A DNA stretch of 63,911 nucleotides from an uncultured Erysipelotrichaceae bacterium (lineage in GTDB: Bacteria > Bacillota_I > Bacilli_A > Erysipelotrichales > Erysipelotrichaceae). Each line of letters begins with the position of its first letter. Within the stretch, counting starts at the first letter, position 1. The stretch spans positions 1 to 63,911 of the forward strand of contig CAMCSA010000006.1 of NCBI GenBank assembly GCA_945877405.1, in the 5' to 3' direction. The position numbers and the translations under genes are program-made. The notes below the pieces were generated by a model. The model saw nothing but the letters and a program-made list of their open reading frames with translations, was not told the DNA's origin and ran no database searches. Shown piece by piece: positions 52,408 through 60,498 of this stretch.

Positions 52408-53307
52408 TCAGTCCTTTGATCGTTTCTGCCCGATCCATTTCAGTTCGTACTCACCTGTGCATTCCAATGTTCCACCTGCTGTCAGATCAATGGAATCTTC
52501 GTTTGCATAATAGTCTTTGACTCTGCCAAGGGAATCCTTGATGTGAAGTCCTGCATCGTTCAGTGGTGTGACCTGATATCTGCCGGGTTTGAGTGATTTT
52601 GGAATCTGGTAGACACCAGGAGTGATTCTGTATTCATTGTCATTGCGGATGTAAATCAGAGACTGCTGTTTGTTGTGCTTTGCGGCTCTGACTTTCTGAA
52701 AGAACCGTTCTCTCATGAAGAACAGATCTGCATGTTCAATGGAATATGTGTATGTCTTCTTTGGTGTATTGATAACGATGTGATCGTTGTCGTCGCTGTT
52801 TCTTTCGATGTAGCCAAGGCGATGGCAGTTGATGATGTGATCTGATACGAAATAGAGTGCGGCTTCTGTTTCATACAGCGTGCCTTTCACTGTGACTTTA
52901 TTGCCTGTAGAAGCATCCGCAATGTTGTGAATGGTCTGTCTTCTGATTTCATTGACGGTTTTAACTGCTTGTTCTGCAGGTACTGCATCCTGATCAACTG
53001 TGAGTGTTGCTTCAATGGCGGAGATACAGTGCTCTCCTTCATGGAGCAGAACAGAAGGGAGTGGGAAGTATTTTGCCAGACAGTCATCGGCATTATGGTT
53101 TTCCAGAAAAACTCCCATGACTGTTCCACGCATGTGATCCTGTGCCGTGACAAGGCGCTGGAAAATATCATATTTTACCGGTAATCCATAGGATTGAATG
53201 GTCTTACGGCATTTTCTGCAGATATAATGATCATCCGGCAGATGTTCCATGGAAGCAAACAGTCCTTTTGCTTCACTTAGGCAGAAATCACATACTTTTT
53301 TAGACAT
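52408..53307 (-). CDS. Zinc-ribbon protein of unknown function (DUF4428-like N-terminus)
   Basis: 299 residues. An N-terminal treble-clef-like ribbon has two CxxC pairs (CDFCLSEAKGLF...YICRKCRKTI, residues about 6-38). The middle domain reads like a beta-rich PH- or SHOCT-associated region (TYTYSIEHADLFFMRERFFQKVRAA). A C-terminal beta-sandwich follows (YRITPGVYQIPKSLKPGRYQVTPLND...GTLECTGEYELKWIG). GGAGGT precedes ATG 53307; a longer in-frame start at 53427 has no support. Function unknown. Confidence 0.7.
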   Translation of the reverse strand: MSKKVCDFCLSEAKGLFASMEHLPDDHYICRKCRKTIQSYGLPVKYDIFQRLVTAQDHMRGTVMGVFLENHNADDCLAKYFPLPSVLLHEGEHCISAIEATLTVDQDAVPAEQAVKTVNEIRRQTIHNIADASTGNKVTVKGTLYETEAALYFVSDHIINCHRLGYIERNSDDNDHIVINTPKKTYTYSIEHADLFFMRERFFQKVRAAKHNKQQSLIYIRNDNEYRITPGVYQIPKSLKPGRYQVTPLNDAGLHIKDSLGRVKDYYANEDSIDLTAGGTLECTGEYELKWIGQKRSKD

Positions 53308-53401
53308 CGGCGCACCTCCATTCCTGAATATTATAACCGAGTCAAACAAAGATATCCATGAATAGGTACGCATATAATATGTGAATTTCGTGTGTATTTC
53401 A

Positions 53402-53431
53402 AAGAAAAAGGAAATGCCATTACGCATTTCC
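53402..53431 (-). terminator. Terminator of the PHP phosphatase gene
   Basis: On the minus strand GGAAATG / CATTTCC, 8-nt loop, TTTTTC; it touches the stop codon. Confidence 0.8.
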
Positions 53432-54240
53432 TAGAAGAACATTTTCTTACGCTTTTCAGCTTCTTTGACAAGGTCAAGATCATAGACAATATTCAGGTCC
53501 AGACCTTCCACAACGGAAAGAGCTCTGTTGATATATTCATCTGTGAAAAACAGCTTTGGATCATGGATGTCCAATCCAAGCACAGCTCTGCATCCATGTG
53601 CTGCAGCTTCTTCAAAGAAGATGCGTACAGGATATGGATAACGTACACAGTCTTCGTACTGCGATAAACCTGTTCTTACTCCACTGCCACAGTTGATTTC
53701 CAAAGGAACATCATATTTTGCGGATATTTCAGCAATTCTTGAAGCAGCTGTTCTGACACCATCATCGATTCTCGGATAGATCCACATGCATACATCCGGA
53801 TGAGCGATGTAATCACACAGTCCATGGTAACATGCATATTCAATCTGATCGACGTACTGCTTCAGTTCATCACCATTGCGCAGATCATAGGAACTTTTAC
53901 CATTAAGTACAATCTGATGCTGACCAAGGATGCAGTATTCCATATCCTTTCTGTATGTGGCAAGATCTTCCCATTCGCTCTGATAACATTCCACTTCCAT
54001 ACCAAGATGGATATCGATCTGATCTTGATATTTTTCCTTGAGGGAAAGGACAGAATCTTTATATTCCTCCAGCTGTTCAAAGTTCATTCTTTCCGGTGGG
54101 AATGGCTCTCTATAAGGAGCGTGGTCGGAAAAACCGAGGGTATGAAGGCCTGCTTTAATCGCTGCCTTGACGTATTCTTCATCTGTTCCGACTGCATGTC
54201 CGCAGCGTGTTGTATGTGTATGCCAGTTCGTTTTGATCAT
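53431..54240 (-). CDS. PHP-domain histidinol-phosphatase-like protein
   Basis: 269 residues of the HisJ/HisK PHP family. Metal-binding motifs are in order: NWHTHTTRCGH (HxH), GFSDHAPY, GMEVEC, GQHQI, YIAHPD and GLDIHD. Family members hydrolyse histidinol phosphate, but no other histidine gene is present here, so the substrate may differ. It stands alone and is divergent from the metal ATPase. Confidence 0.88.
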   Translation of the reverse strand: MIKTNWHTHTTRCGHAVGTDEEYVKAAIKAGLHTLGFSDHAPYREPFPPERMNFEQLEEYKDSVLSLKEKYQDQIDIHLGMEVECYQSEWEDLATYRKDMEYCILGQHQIVLNGKSSYDLRNGDELKQYVDQIEYACYHGLCDYIAHPDVCMWIYPRIDDGVRTAASRIAEISAKYDVPLEINCGSGVRTGLSQYEDCVRYPYPVRIFFEEAAAHGCRAVLGLDIHDPKLFFTDEYINRALSVVEGLDLNIVYDLDLVKEAEKRKKMFF

Positions 54241-54300
54241 GGCTATGATTATAGCATTGTTTCCGTCTGGCAGAAAGATGTTTCATTGTGATGATATCGA

Positions 54301-54328
54301 TTGACATTCTGAGGAGATGTACTATTAT
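54301..54328 (+). promoter_or_regulatory. Promoter of the metal ATPase
   Basis: TTGACA (54301-54306), 16-bp spacer, TATTAT (54323-54328). The operator lies just downstream. Confidence 0.65.
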
Positions 54329-54339
54329 TTTGTTAGAAC

Positions 54340-54359
54340 ATTTGAACAATCGTTCAAAT
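54340..54359 (+). promoter_or_regulatory. ArsR/SmtB-type metal-responsive operator
   Basis: ATTTGAACAATCGTTCAAAT, a perfect 8-4-8 inverted repeat close to the TGAAC-N-GTTCA operators of CadC/CzrA/SmtB repressors. It lies between the -10 box and the ribosome site. No ArsR-family gene is in the window. Confidence 0.7.
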
Positions 54360-54371
54360 AAGAGGTGTAAT

Positions 54372-56918
54372 ATGACAGTACAGAAATACAGAATTCAGGG
54401 AATTGACTGCGCTGCCTGCGCAAAAGAGCTGGAAGAGGAAATCGGAAAGTTGGAAGGGGTCAGTGCATGTACTTTGCAGTTTGGTGTGATTTCCAGACTG
54501 CAGTATGAAGTGCAGGATGAACTGGCAGGTCAGATTGAAACAAAGATGAGAAAGATCATTGAAGATGATCAGGATCATCCGATCATTGAAAAGGATGCAG
54601 TGGAAACAGTTCATTGTGATTATACAATTGATGGGATTGACTGCGCAGCATGTGCGGCTGAACTGGAAGAAGAGATCGGGAAACTGGATGGCGTATCATC
54701 CTGTAAACTGACATTCGGTATTCATTCCAGATTGAGCTATGATGTTGAAAGGACTGCAGATGAAAGTGTTGAAACAAAGATGAGAAAGATCATTGAAGAT
54801 GATCAGGATCATCCGATCATTGTCCGTCTGGCGTCTTCCAAAACAAAGCGATATGACTATCGCATTCATCTGATTGACTGTGCGGACTGCGCACAGAAAC
54901 TGTGTGAGCTGACAAAGAAGATCGATGGTGTCATGGATGCGGATGTTGATTTCATGAATGAAAAACTGAGTTTTACATGTGCCATGAAGGACAGAAGCCG
55001 TATTGAAAAAGCAATGATCGAAATGATCAAAGCAGAAGAACCGGAAGTGGAAGTATCTGTCTACCAGCAGGATATAAAAGAAGAAGTCAGAGAAGAAAGC
55101 CATACCCCAATGATTGTAAGACTTGTGACTGGGGCTGTGCTGTTTGTGGTAGGTATGCTTCTGGAAGGTATGCCATCCATCATCTGTGCGATAGCTTCCT
55201 ATATCATTCTTGGCTATGATGTACTGATTCGTGCAGTCAGAAACATACTGCGAGGCAACTGGTTTGATGAACATTTCCTGATGGGAATTGCTACACTTGC
55301 AGCAATCTGGCTGCGTGATTATAAAGAAGCAGCCGGTGTCATGCTGTTTTATCAGATCGGTGAATTCTTCCAGGAACTTGCCGTAGCAAAATCTCGTAAA
55401 TCCATTGGTGAACTGATGGATATCAGACCGGACTATGCCTGTGTATACCGTGATGGTGCATTTGAAAAAGTGGATCCGGAAGAAGTTGCGGCTGGTGAAA
55501 TCATTCAGGTAAAACCAGGAGAAAGAATTCCACTGGATGGTACGGTTGTTAAAGGTGCTTCTTCATTGGATACGTCTTCTTTGACCGGTGAATCCAGACC
55601 TGTAGATGTGGATGAAGGGGATGAAGTTATTTCCGGTTCTATTAACCAGACCGGGTTACTTGAAATCTGTGTGACAAGTGAATATGGTGATTCCACAGTC
55701 GCAAGAATTCTCAACCTTGTGGAAAACAATGATACAAACAAGGCGGAACATGAAAAGTTCATTACAAAGTTCTCCCATTACTACACACCGATTGTGGTCA
55801 TCGGTGCAGTGATCCTTGCGGTGATTGTATCTGTTGTAACAGGTAATGTACAGGAAGGCGTATATCGTGCATGTACATTCCTTGTTATCTCCTGTCCATG
55901 TGCACTTGTCATCTCGATTCCATTGTCCTTCTTTGCGGGTATTGGTGGTCTTTCTTCCCGTGGTATTCTTGTCAAAGGGGCTAATGTCATTGATGTTCTG
56001 GCAAAAACAGATCAGATTGTATTTGATAAGACTGGTACACTGACAAGTGGCAGGTTTGCAGTGGAAAAAACAGAAGGCACGGATGATCCGAAGCAACTGA
56101 TTGAATATGCTGCCATTGCAGAATCACATTCCAATCATCCGATCGCAGAAGGGATTCGTCATGCATATGGAAAGAATGTGGATTCATCTATCATTACAGA
56201 AATCAGTGAGATTCCAGGCAGAGGGATCAGAGCTGTTACAGAAAAAGGCATCATTCTTGCTGGTAATGCCAGACTGATGGAAGAAAATGGTATTACACCA
56301 GTTACTCCACAGGATACCGGTACGTATGTGCATGTGGCAAAAGATGGCAGGTATGAAGGATGCCTGATTCTGAAGGATCAGCTGAAGGAAGATGCAGTGG
56401 AAACAGTAAAACAGCTTCACAGTCAGGGTAGAAAATGCGCCATTGTATCTGGTGATGCCAAAGAGATTACAGAAGAAATCGGAAACAGACTTGGTGTGGA
56501 TGCAGCCTATGGCTCCTGCATGCCGGAAGATAAGGTGGCAGTGCTGAAAAAGCTGAAGGAAAATGGTAATGTAACTGCATTTGTTGGAGATGGTGTCAAT
56601 GATGCACCTGTACTTGCCAATGCGGATGTGTCCTTTGCAATGGGTGGAGCAGGCAGTGATGCTGCCATTGAAACGGCAGATGTTGTGCTGATGGATGACC
56701 GACCTTCTGCTGTATCCGTTGCGATTGATGCAGCAAAACGTATACTGAATGTTGCCAATCAGAATATCATCTTTGCGATCGGTATCAAGGTACTCACACT
56801 GATTCTTGGTGCATTCGGTATTGCCAGCATGTGGATGGCAATCTTTGCGGATACCGGTGTAGCCATGTTGTGTGTGCTCAATTCCATGAGACTGCTGAAA
56901 CTGGCGAAAAGAAAATAA
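54372..56918 (+). CDS. Heavy-metal P1B-type ATPase with three HMA domains
   Basis: 848 residues, ZntA/CadA-like exporter. Two N-terminal HMA domains with GIDCAAC are near-identical repeats, and a third has the variant LIDCADC. The core has the metal-site motif SCPCALV, the phosphorylation motif DKTGTLTSG, SHSNHPIAEG and GDGVNDAPVLANADVSFAMG. CPC with an ArsR-type operator favours Zn/Cd/Pb over copper. AGAGGTG supports ATG 54372 rather than an upstream in-frame start. Confidence 0.93.
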   Translation: MTVQKYRIQGIDCAACAKELEEEIGKLEGVSACTLQFGVISRLQYEVQDELAGQIETKMRKIIEDDQDHPIIEKDAVETVHCDYTIDGIDCAACAAELEEEIGKLDGVSSCKLTFGIHSRLSYDVERTADESVETKMRKIIEDDQDHPIIVRLASSKTKRYDYRIHLIDCADCAQKLCELTKKIDGVMDADVDFMNEKLSFTCAMKDRSRIEKAMIEMIKAEEPEVEVSVYQQDIKEEVREESHTPMIVRLVTGAVLFVVGMLLEGMPSIICAIASYIILGYDVLIRAVRNILRGNWFDEHFLMGIATLAAIWLRDYKEAAGVMLFYQIGEFFQELAVAKSRKSIGELMDIRPDYACVYRDGAFEKVDPEEVAAGEIIQVKPGERIPLDGTVVKGASSLDTSSLTGESRPVDVDEGDEVISGSINQTGLLEICVTSEYGDSTVARILNLVENNDTNKAEHEKFITKFSHYYTPIVVIGAVILAVIVSVVTGNVQEGVYRACTFLVISCPCALVISIPLSFFAGIGGLSSRGILVKGANVIDVLAKTDQIVFDKTGTLTSGRFAVEKTEGTDDPKQLIEYAAIAESHSNHPIAEGIRHAYGKNVDSSIITEISEIPGRGIRAVTEKGIILAGNARLMEENGITPVTPQDTGTYVHVAKDGRYEGCLILKDQLKEDAVETVKQLHSQGRKCAIVSGDAKEITEEIGNRLGVDAAYGSCMPEDKVAVLKKLKENGNVTAFVGDGVNDAPVLANADVSFAMGGAGSDAAIETADVVLMDDRPSAVSVAIDAAKRILNVANQNIIFAIGIKVLTLILGAFGIASMWMAIFADTGVAMLCVLNSMRLLKLAKRK

Positions 56919-56922
56919 TGTG

Positions 56923-56955
56923 AACGGATGAGAATGATTCTCATCCGTTTTTATC
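56923..56955 (+). terminator. Terminator of the metal ATPase
   Basis: AACGGATGAGAAT and its reverse complement around a single G, then TTTTTAT. Confidence 0.85.
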
Positions 56956-57001
56956 ATGGCTTTCATATATAATAAAAAACAGATCTTCCAAGAGAAGAAA
57001 C

Positions 57002-57267
57002 ATGCGCAATATATCAAAACTGTTTTCCATGCTTATGATTTCATCTGTCTTGTGCTTGCGGGATCCGGAACGGAATGATGTCACAGATGTAATTCTACAG
57101 GATACCAGCCGTATCCCCGCTGTAATAACAGTTACGGAAATAGTTCCATGTGCAATCGTTGTGGTGGAACGGGGTAGATGACATGTGTACGTTGTCAGGG
57201 AGAAGGCGCATGCGGTTATTGCCATGGAAAAAGATTATGGAGTATTGAAAACAGATCCGGCTCATAG
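57002..57267 (+). pseudogene. Secreted DnaJ-type zinc-finger protein, disrupted
   Basis: A hydrophobic N-terminus (MRNISKLFSMLMISSV) shifts frame into four CxxC-type units: CHRCNSTG, CNRCGGTG, CVRCQGEG and CGYCHGKR, the pattern of the DnaJ cysteine-rich domain. In that frame a TGA (57076-57078) precedes the first unit and a TAG (57175-57177) splits the second and third; the frame ends at TAG 57265-57267. A hairpin CAGATCCGG/CCGGATCTG follows. It looks inactive. Confidence 0.6.
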
Positions 57268-57306
57268 GAAACCGGATCTGTTCTGTAAGGGGAATTGGCG
57301 AATGAT

Positions 57307-57985
57307 TTATCCGTTAATGTTTGCTACGTTGTAATATGTACCTGCAAGAGGGTTGTATGTATAGTAGATTTGTCCGAGATTACCTTCACTATTCCAAATC
57401 GGTACGCCAATTTCCAATGCAGTTCCTTGAATAGTTCCACTGTTTGTGGTGGCATACGCTTCGTTATAGTTTCCGACTCTACCACTGTCAATATAGCTTG
57501 TCCATCTTAAATAATCTCCACCAGTGCCGGATTTTGCTTTGAACTGTTTGCCACTGAATCTCCAACCATTTCCGCTGAAAGGATTAGAATTGTATTCACT
57601 GCCATAGACCAGAATATATATATGGTATCTGTTCCTGGGGGTTAGCTCCATAAGTCTGAGTAGGAAAAGCAGTCTGACGATATTTAATGCGATTCCTGGC
57701 TTTCTTTACAGGAATTGCGTTTGAGTCCATGGTACTGTCATAAATGATTATTGGTGATGTTTGATCTGAAATATCATAGACTTCACATTTTCTATAAAGA
57801 TATCCTCCATCTGGTAATTCAATTACTAGATCATCATCTGAAAGATCTGGGAAAACAGTTTATGAAAAAACTGTCTCTTGTGAATCTGAATATTCTGCAG
57901 CATGAATTTGAGCCACATTTAAAGAAAGCATGGATAAAGAAGCGATAATTGACAGAGTTCCAAAATATTACATAGACTTTAGATT
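57307..57985 (-). pseudogene. Secreted protein pseudogene
   Basis: Read on the minus strand, a signal-like segment (GTLSIIASLSMLSLNVAQIHAAE) is followed by an in-frame TAA and then DLVIELPDGGYLYRKCEVYDI. A shift in a CCCC run near 57645 leads into the 3' part YGSEYNSNPFSGNGWRFSG...GIPIWN-like...YYTYNPLAGTYYNVANING. The family is unknown; the theme of secreted repeats matches other genes at this end of the window. At least two lesions, so inactive. Confidence 0.55.
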
Positions 57986-57994
57986 CCTTTCTTT

Positions 57995-58381
57995 TTATTC
58001 TGTGTACATTTCCAGATACTTCAGTGTATCGCGCTCTATGGCTTCTTTGACGGTAATGAATTCCGGTGTTTCACCGTTTCTGCATACCTGCTTGATCATC
58101 TCCTCATCCTTGCGGATATCATTTCCAATGTCGTTAAAATAACCACCTTCCTGAGGATCCACAAGCAGATATTCATCTTCATTCAAATCTGCAAATCTGC
58201 TTTCAGCCCAGCTGCGTGCCTCTTTGATCTGCTCTGCCGTATATCCTTCAAACGGGTCTGCGTTTTCTTTTACCTGCGTAACTGTGGTTTGATCTGACTG
58301 GTCCGCATATACTGCTGAATACGCAGAACCTGCAACGATACCGCAGATTAGAACGGTGCATAATAAACCTGTACATTTCAT
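57995..58381 (-). CDS. Small secreted protein, paralogue of the BlaI-operon protein
   Basis: 128 residues with a signal peptide (MKCTGLLCTVLICGIVAGSAYSAVYA). The mature part contains EARSWAESRFADLNEDEYLLVDPQEGGYF...MIKQV...FITVKEAIERDTLKYLEM. This aligns with the protein encoded at 59972-60418 (shared W.E.R, DEY, D..GG.F, TV.E, D..KYL). AGGAGG precedes ATG 58381. It is divergent from the BlaI/M56 genes, so the same repressor could control both directions. Confidence 0.7.
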   Translation of the reverse strand: MKCTGLLCTVLICGIVAGSAYSAVYADQSDQTTVTQVKENADPFEGYTAEQIKEARSWAESRFADLNEDEYLLVDPQEGGYFNDIGNDIRKDEEMIKQVCRNGETPEFITVKEAIERDTLKYLEMYTE

Positions 58382-58423
58382 AAATGTACCTCCTTTTCGT
58401 GAGACAACGTTATCTTCATACTC

Positions 58424-58451
58424 ATCATATAACGATTGTGAAAATAAGCAA
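58424..58451 (-). promoter_or_regulatory. Promoter of the divergent secreted-protein gene
   Basis: On the minus strand TTGCTT, 16-bp spacer, TATGAT. Confidence 0.5.
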
Positions 58452-58467
58452 GCAAAAAATAATAAAG

Positions 58468-58518
58468 GTTGCAAAAAATAGCAATAGTAGTTAAAAGTTG
58501 CAATTTCAGTGTTATAAT
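58468..58518 (+). promoter_or_regulatory. Promoter/operator region of the BlaI operon
   Basis: GTTGCAA is repeated at 58468 and 58497 and TAGCAATAGTAGTTA lies between; TATAAT at 58513-58518 is the -10. These repeats are candidate BlaI-like binding sites that could serve both divergent promoters. Confidence 0.5.
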
Positions 58519-58539
58519 ACAGTCAGAAGGTGATGTAAT

Positions 58540-58908
58540 ATGGCGAAAATGACAAAGAGAGAAAGCGATGTCATGGAGATTTTCTGGAATCATCCTGGTG
58601 AACAGCTTTCCGCAAGTGATATCATGAATTATTCTGATGGATTAAGCATTTATACAATCCAGCAGATACTGCGTCGATTATTGGAAAACAACATGGTAGT
58701 TGTTTCGGGAGTCTCTACAAACAAAAAAGCTCTGATGAGGATGTACAGTCCGGTATATTCCAGGGCTGAATACATATCCGGATCTGTGGATAGGAAAACA
58801 ATGGAGGCACTTGCCATGCATTTTGTATCAGATGTGGATGATGAGCAGATGCTGGAACGGATAAAACAGAAAATTGAACAGAGACAGAAAGAACTGAAAG
58901 GACAATAA
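58540..58908 (+). CDS. blaI: BlaI/MecI-family transcriptional repressor
   Basis: 122 residues. The winged helix reads MTKRESDVMEIFWNHPGEQLSASDIMNYSDGLSIYTIQQILRRLLENNMVVV, and a C-terminal dimerisation helix ends IKQKIEQRQKEL. BlaI proteins are cleaved after a BlaR1 signal, which releases their operator. AAGGTGAT precedes ATG 58540. The M56 peptidase gene follows 2 nt after its stop. Confidence 0.92.
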   Translation: MAKMTKRESDVMEIFWNHPGEQLSASDIMNYSDGLSIYTIQQILRRLLENNMVVVSGVSTNKKALMRMYSPVYSRAEYISGSVDRKTMEALAMHFVSDVDDEQMLERIKQKIEQRQKELKGQ

Positions 58909-58910
58909 TC

Positions 58911-59975
58911 ATGCGGTTAACTCCATCATCCATTTTCATGACGGTTCTTATTTCAACTGTAATGATTTCTTTACTACATGTTATACTGACGCATTCCGGT
59001 TCGCATCGTCTGTTCAGATCGGATTTTCTGAGGATATTTACAGGGTGTACGGTATTACGTCTTGTTTTTCCTGTTGAGTTTCCGTTTACGATTACGATCA
59101 TATCGTTAAAGGATATGATGAATCCTTTCATGGATGTGATTTACGGAAGGAATACAGGATATGATCTACGGAATCTGATTTTCGTAATCTGGTTGATTGG
59201 GCTTGTATGTTGTCTTTCAGTATTTCTCTTCAGATATTTCAAAGCGGAACAAGCATTCAAAGAGGTAGTGCGTACAGGTACAGTAAACAATACAACTGTT
59301 CCGGTGTGTTGCGATGCCATCATCAAAGAACCAATGGTCTTCTCCTTTCATCGGATGATTCTGATGCCAGAAATATCATATACAGGGCATGAAATAGACT
59401 ATATTCTGGATCATGAGCAGACTCATATACAATATCATGATGGATTGAAAACCGCGATGATGCATGTATTGTGTGCCATCTACTGGTGGTTCCCGATGGT
59501 GTGGTTATTGAAAAAGGATTTCCGGCTTTTTCAGGAAATTCGTACAGATGATGTGGTATGCAGGAAAATGGATGATCAACAGCTTTTGGATTATGCATCA
59601 GCGCTGGTTGAGATTAGGCAGAAAACATCTGATCATGACCATATGGAATTTACGGTCTGTGTAGTCGGTGAATCTGATCGGATTCTTGAAAACAGGATCG
59701 ATTACCTGATCCTGGGAACATACCGTAGAAAAACACCGTCGATGGTATTAGCGGCAGTGATGATTGTGCCGTGGTTGTGTAATGCGGTGATACTGGAACC
59801 ACATTATGATGAGATCTTGAATCAGAAAGAAATGTACAGTGAAGCACAGATGATGGATGGTGTTCTCATTCAGCGGAAGGATGGAATAATGGTTTATAGA
59901 AAAGATGGTATTGAGTATGTGGTGAAAGATCCATCCTGGGAAGTGTTTGACGGACTGGAGGTAATTGAGGAATGA
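58911..59975 (+). CDS. M56-family membrane peptidase (BlaR1-like)
   Basis: 354 residues. Four to five membrane helices and a cytoplasmic zinc-protease site HEQTH (H168-E169-H172) with a downstream WWFPMVWLLKKDFRLFQEIRTDD define the M56 family. It lacks the penicillin-binding sensor domain of BlaR1; the short outside tail instead ends YRKDGIEYVVKDPSWEVFDGLEVIEE. It should cleave BlaI in response to an unknown surface signal. The stop overlaps the next gene (ATGA). Confidence 0.88.
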   Translation: MRLTPSSIFMTVLISTVMISLLHVILTHSGSHRLFRSDFLRIFTGCTVLRLVFPVEFPFTITIISLKDMMNPFMDVIYGRNTGYDLRNLIFVIWLIGLVCCLSVFLFRYFKAEQAFKEVVRTGTVNNTTVPVCCDAIIKEPMVFSFHRMILMPEISYTGHEIDYILDHEQTHIQYHDGLKTAMMHVLCAIYWWFPMVWLLKKDFRLFQEIRTDDVVCRKMDDQQLLDYASALVEIRQKTSDHDHMEFTVCVVGESDRILENRIDYLILGTYRRKTPSMVLAAVMIVPWLCNAVILEPHYDEILNQKEMYSEAQMMDGVLIQRKDGIMVYRKDGIEYVVKDPSWEVFDGLEVIEE

Positions 59976-60418
59976 TTACAATGTTGAAGGGATTACTTGT
60001 CATTCAGCTTGCAGTGTGTACACAGACCATTTCACCACATGGAACATATACTTTGAATGAGGAAACAATTGAGTGGATATATGAGATTCATGATGGAACA
60101 ATCCGTCGACGGCAGTATAACTATACAACCAGTGAGTGGATTGGTGAGTGGGAAGAAGGCATGAGAATGTATGCGGAAAATGAAATGAGACAGGCATACG
60201 AATGGATGGAACAGAGATATCAAGGATGTGCGGATGATGAATATGTCATACGTGATGGCGGAGGGTTCTTTACCTTTGACAATGAAACTTCCAAAGCGGA
60301 TCTCATACGACAAATTGAGGAAAAAGGACACAGAGCAGTTGTCATGACCGTACGTGAGTCAAAAGCAATTGATTATCAGAAATATCTGAATCTGATCAGC
60401 AAACCCGATTCGAAATGA
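59972..60418 (+). CDS. Small exported protein in the BlaI operon
   Basis: 148 residues. A short hydrophobic N-terminus (MLKGLLVIQLAV) suggests export. The body EMR-Q-AYEWMEQRYQGCADDEYVIRDGGGFFTF...LIRQI...VVMTVRESKAIDYQKYLNL is paralogous to the secreted protein at 57995-58381. Its function is unknown; being last in the operon it may sense, carry or relay the signal for the M56 peptidase. ATG 59972 overlaps the M56 stop. Confidence 0.7.
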   Translation: MITMLKGLLVIQLAVCTQTISPHGTYTLNEETIEWIYEIHDGTIRRRQYNYTTSEWIGEWEEGMRMYAENEMRQAYEWMEQRYQGCADDEYVIRDGGGFFTFDNETSKADLIRQIEEKGHRAVVMTVRESKAIDYQKYLNLISKPDSK

Positions 60419-60430
60419 AACGGGTTTTTC
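60401..60430 (+). terminator. Terminator of the BlaI operon
   Basis: AAACCCG / CGGGTTT, 13-nt loop, then TTC; it overlaps the stop codon. Confidence 0.75.
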
Positions 60431-60498
60431 ATTTTTTGGAAAAGAACATGTAAAATTTCTGTAAGGCATATAATGAAAAACAATTAGTGGAGGGAAAG

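Noticed and set aside
54288-54371. Longer N-terminus for the metal ATPase
   Set aside because: It would span the operator and promoter; AGAGGTG supports the later ATG.
57076-57078. Selenocysteine codon in the zinc-finger gene
   Set aside because: No SECIS-like hairpin was apparent, and a second stop (TAG) plus a frameshift make simple pseudogene decay likelier.
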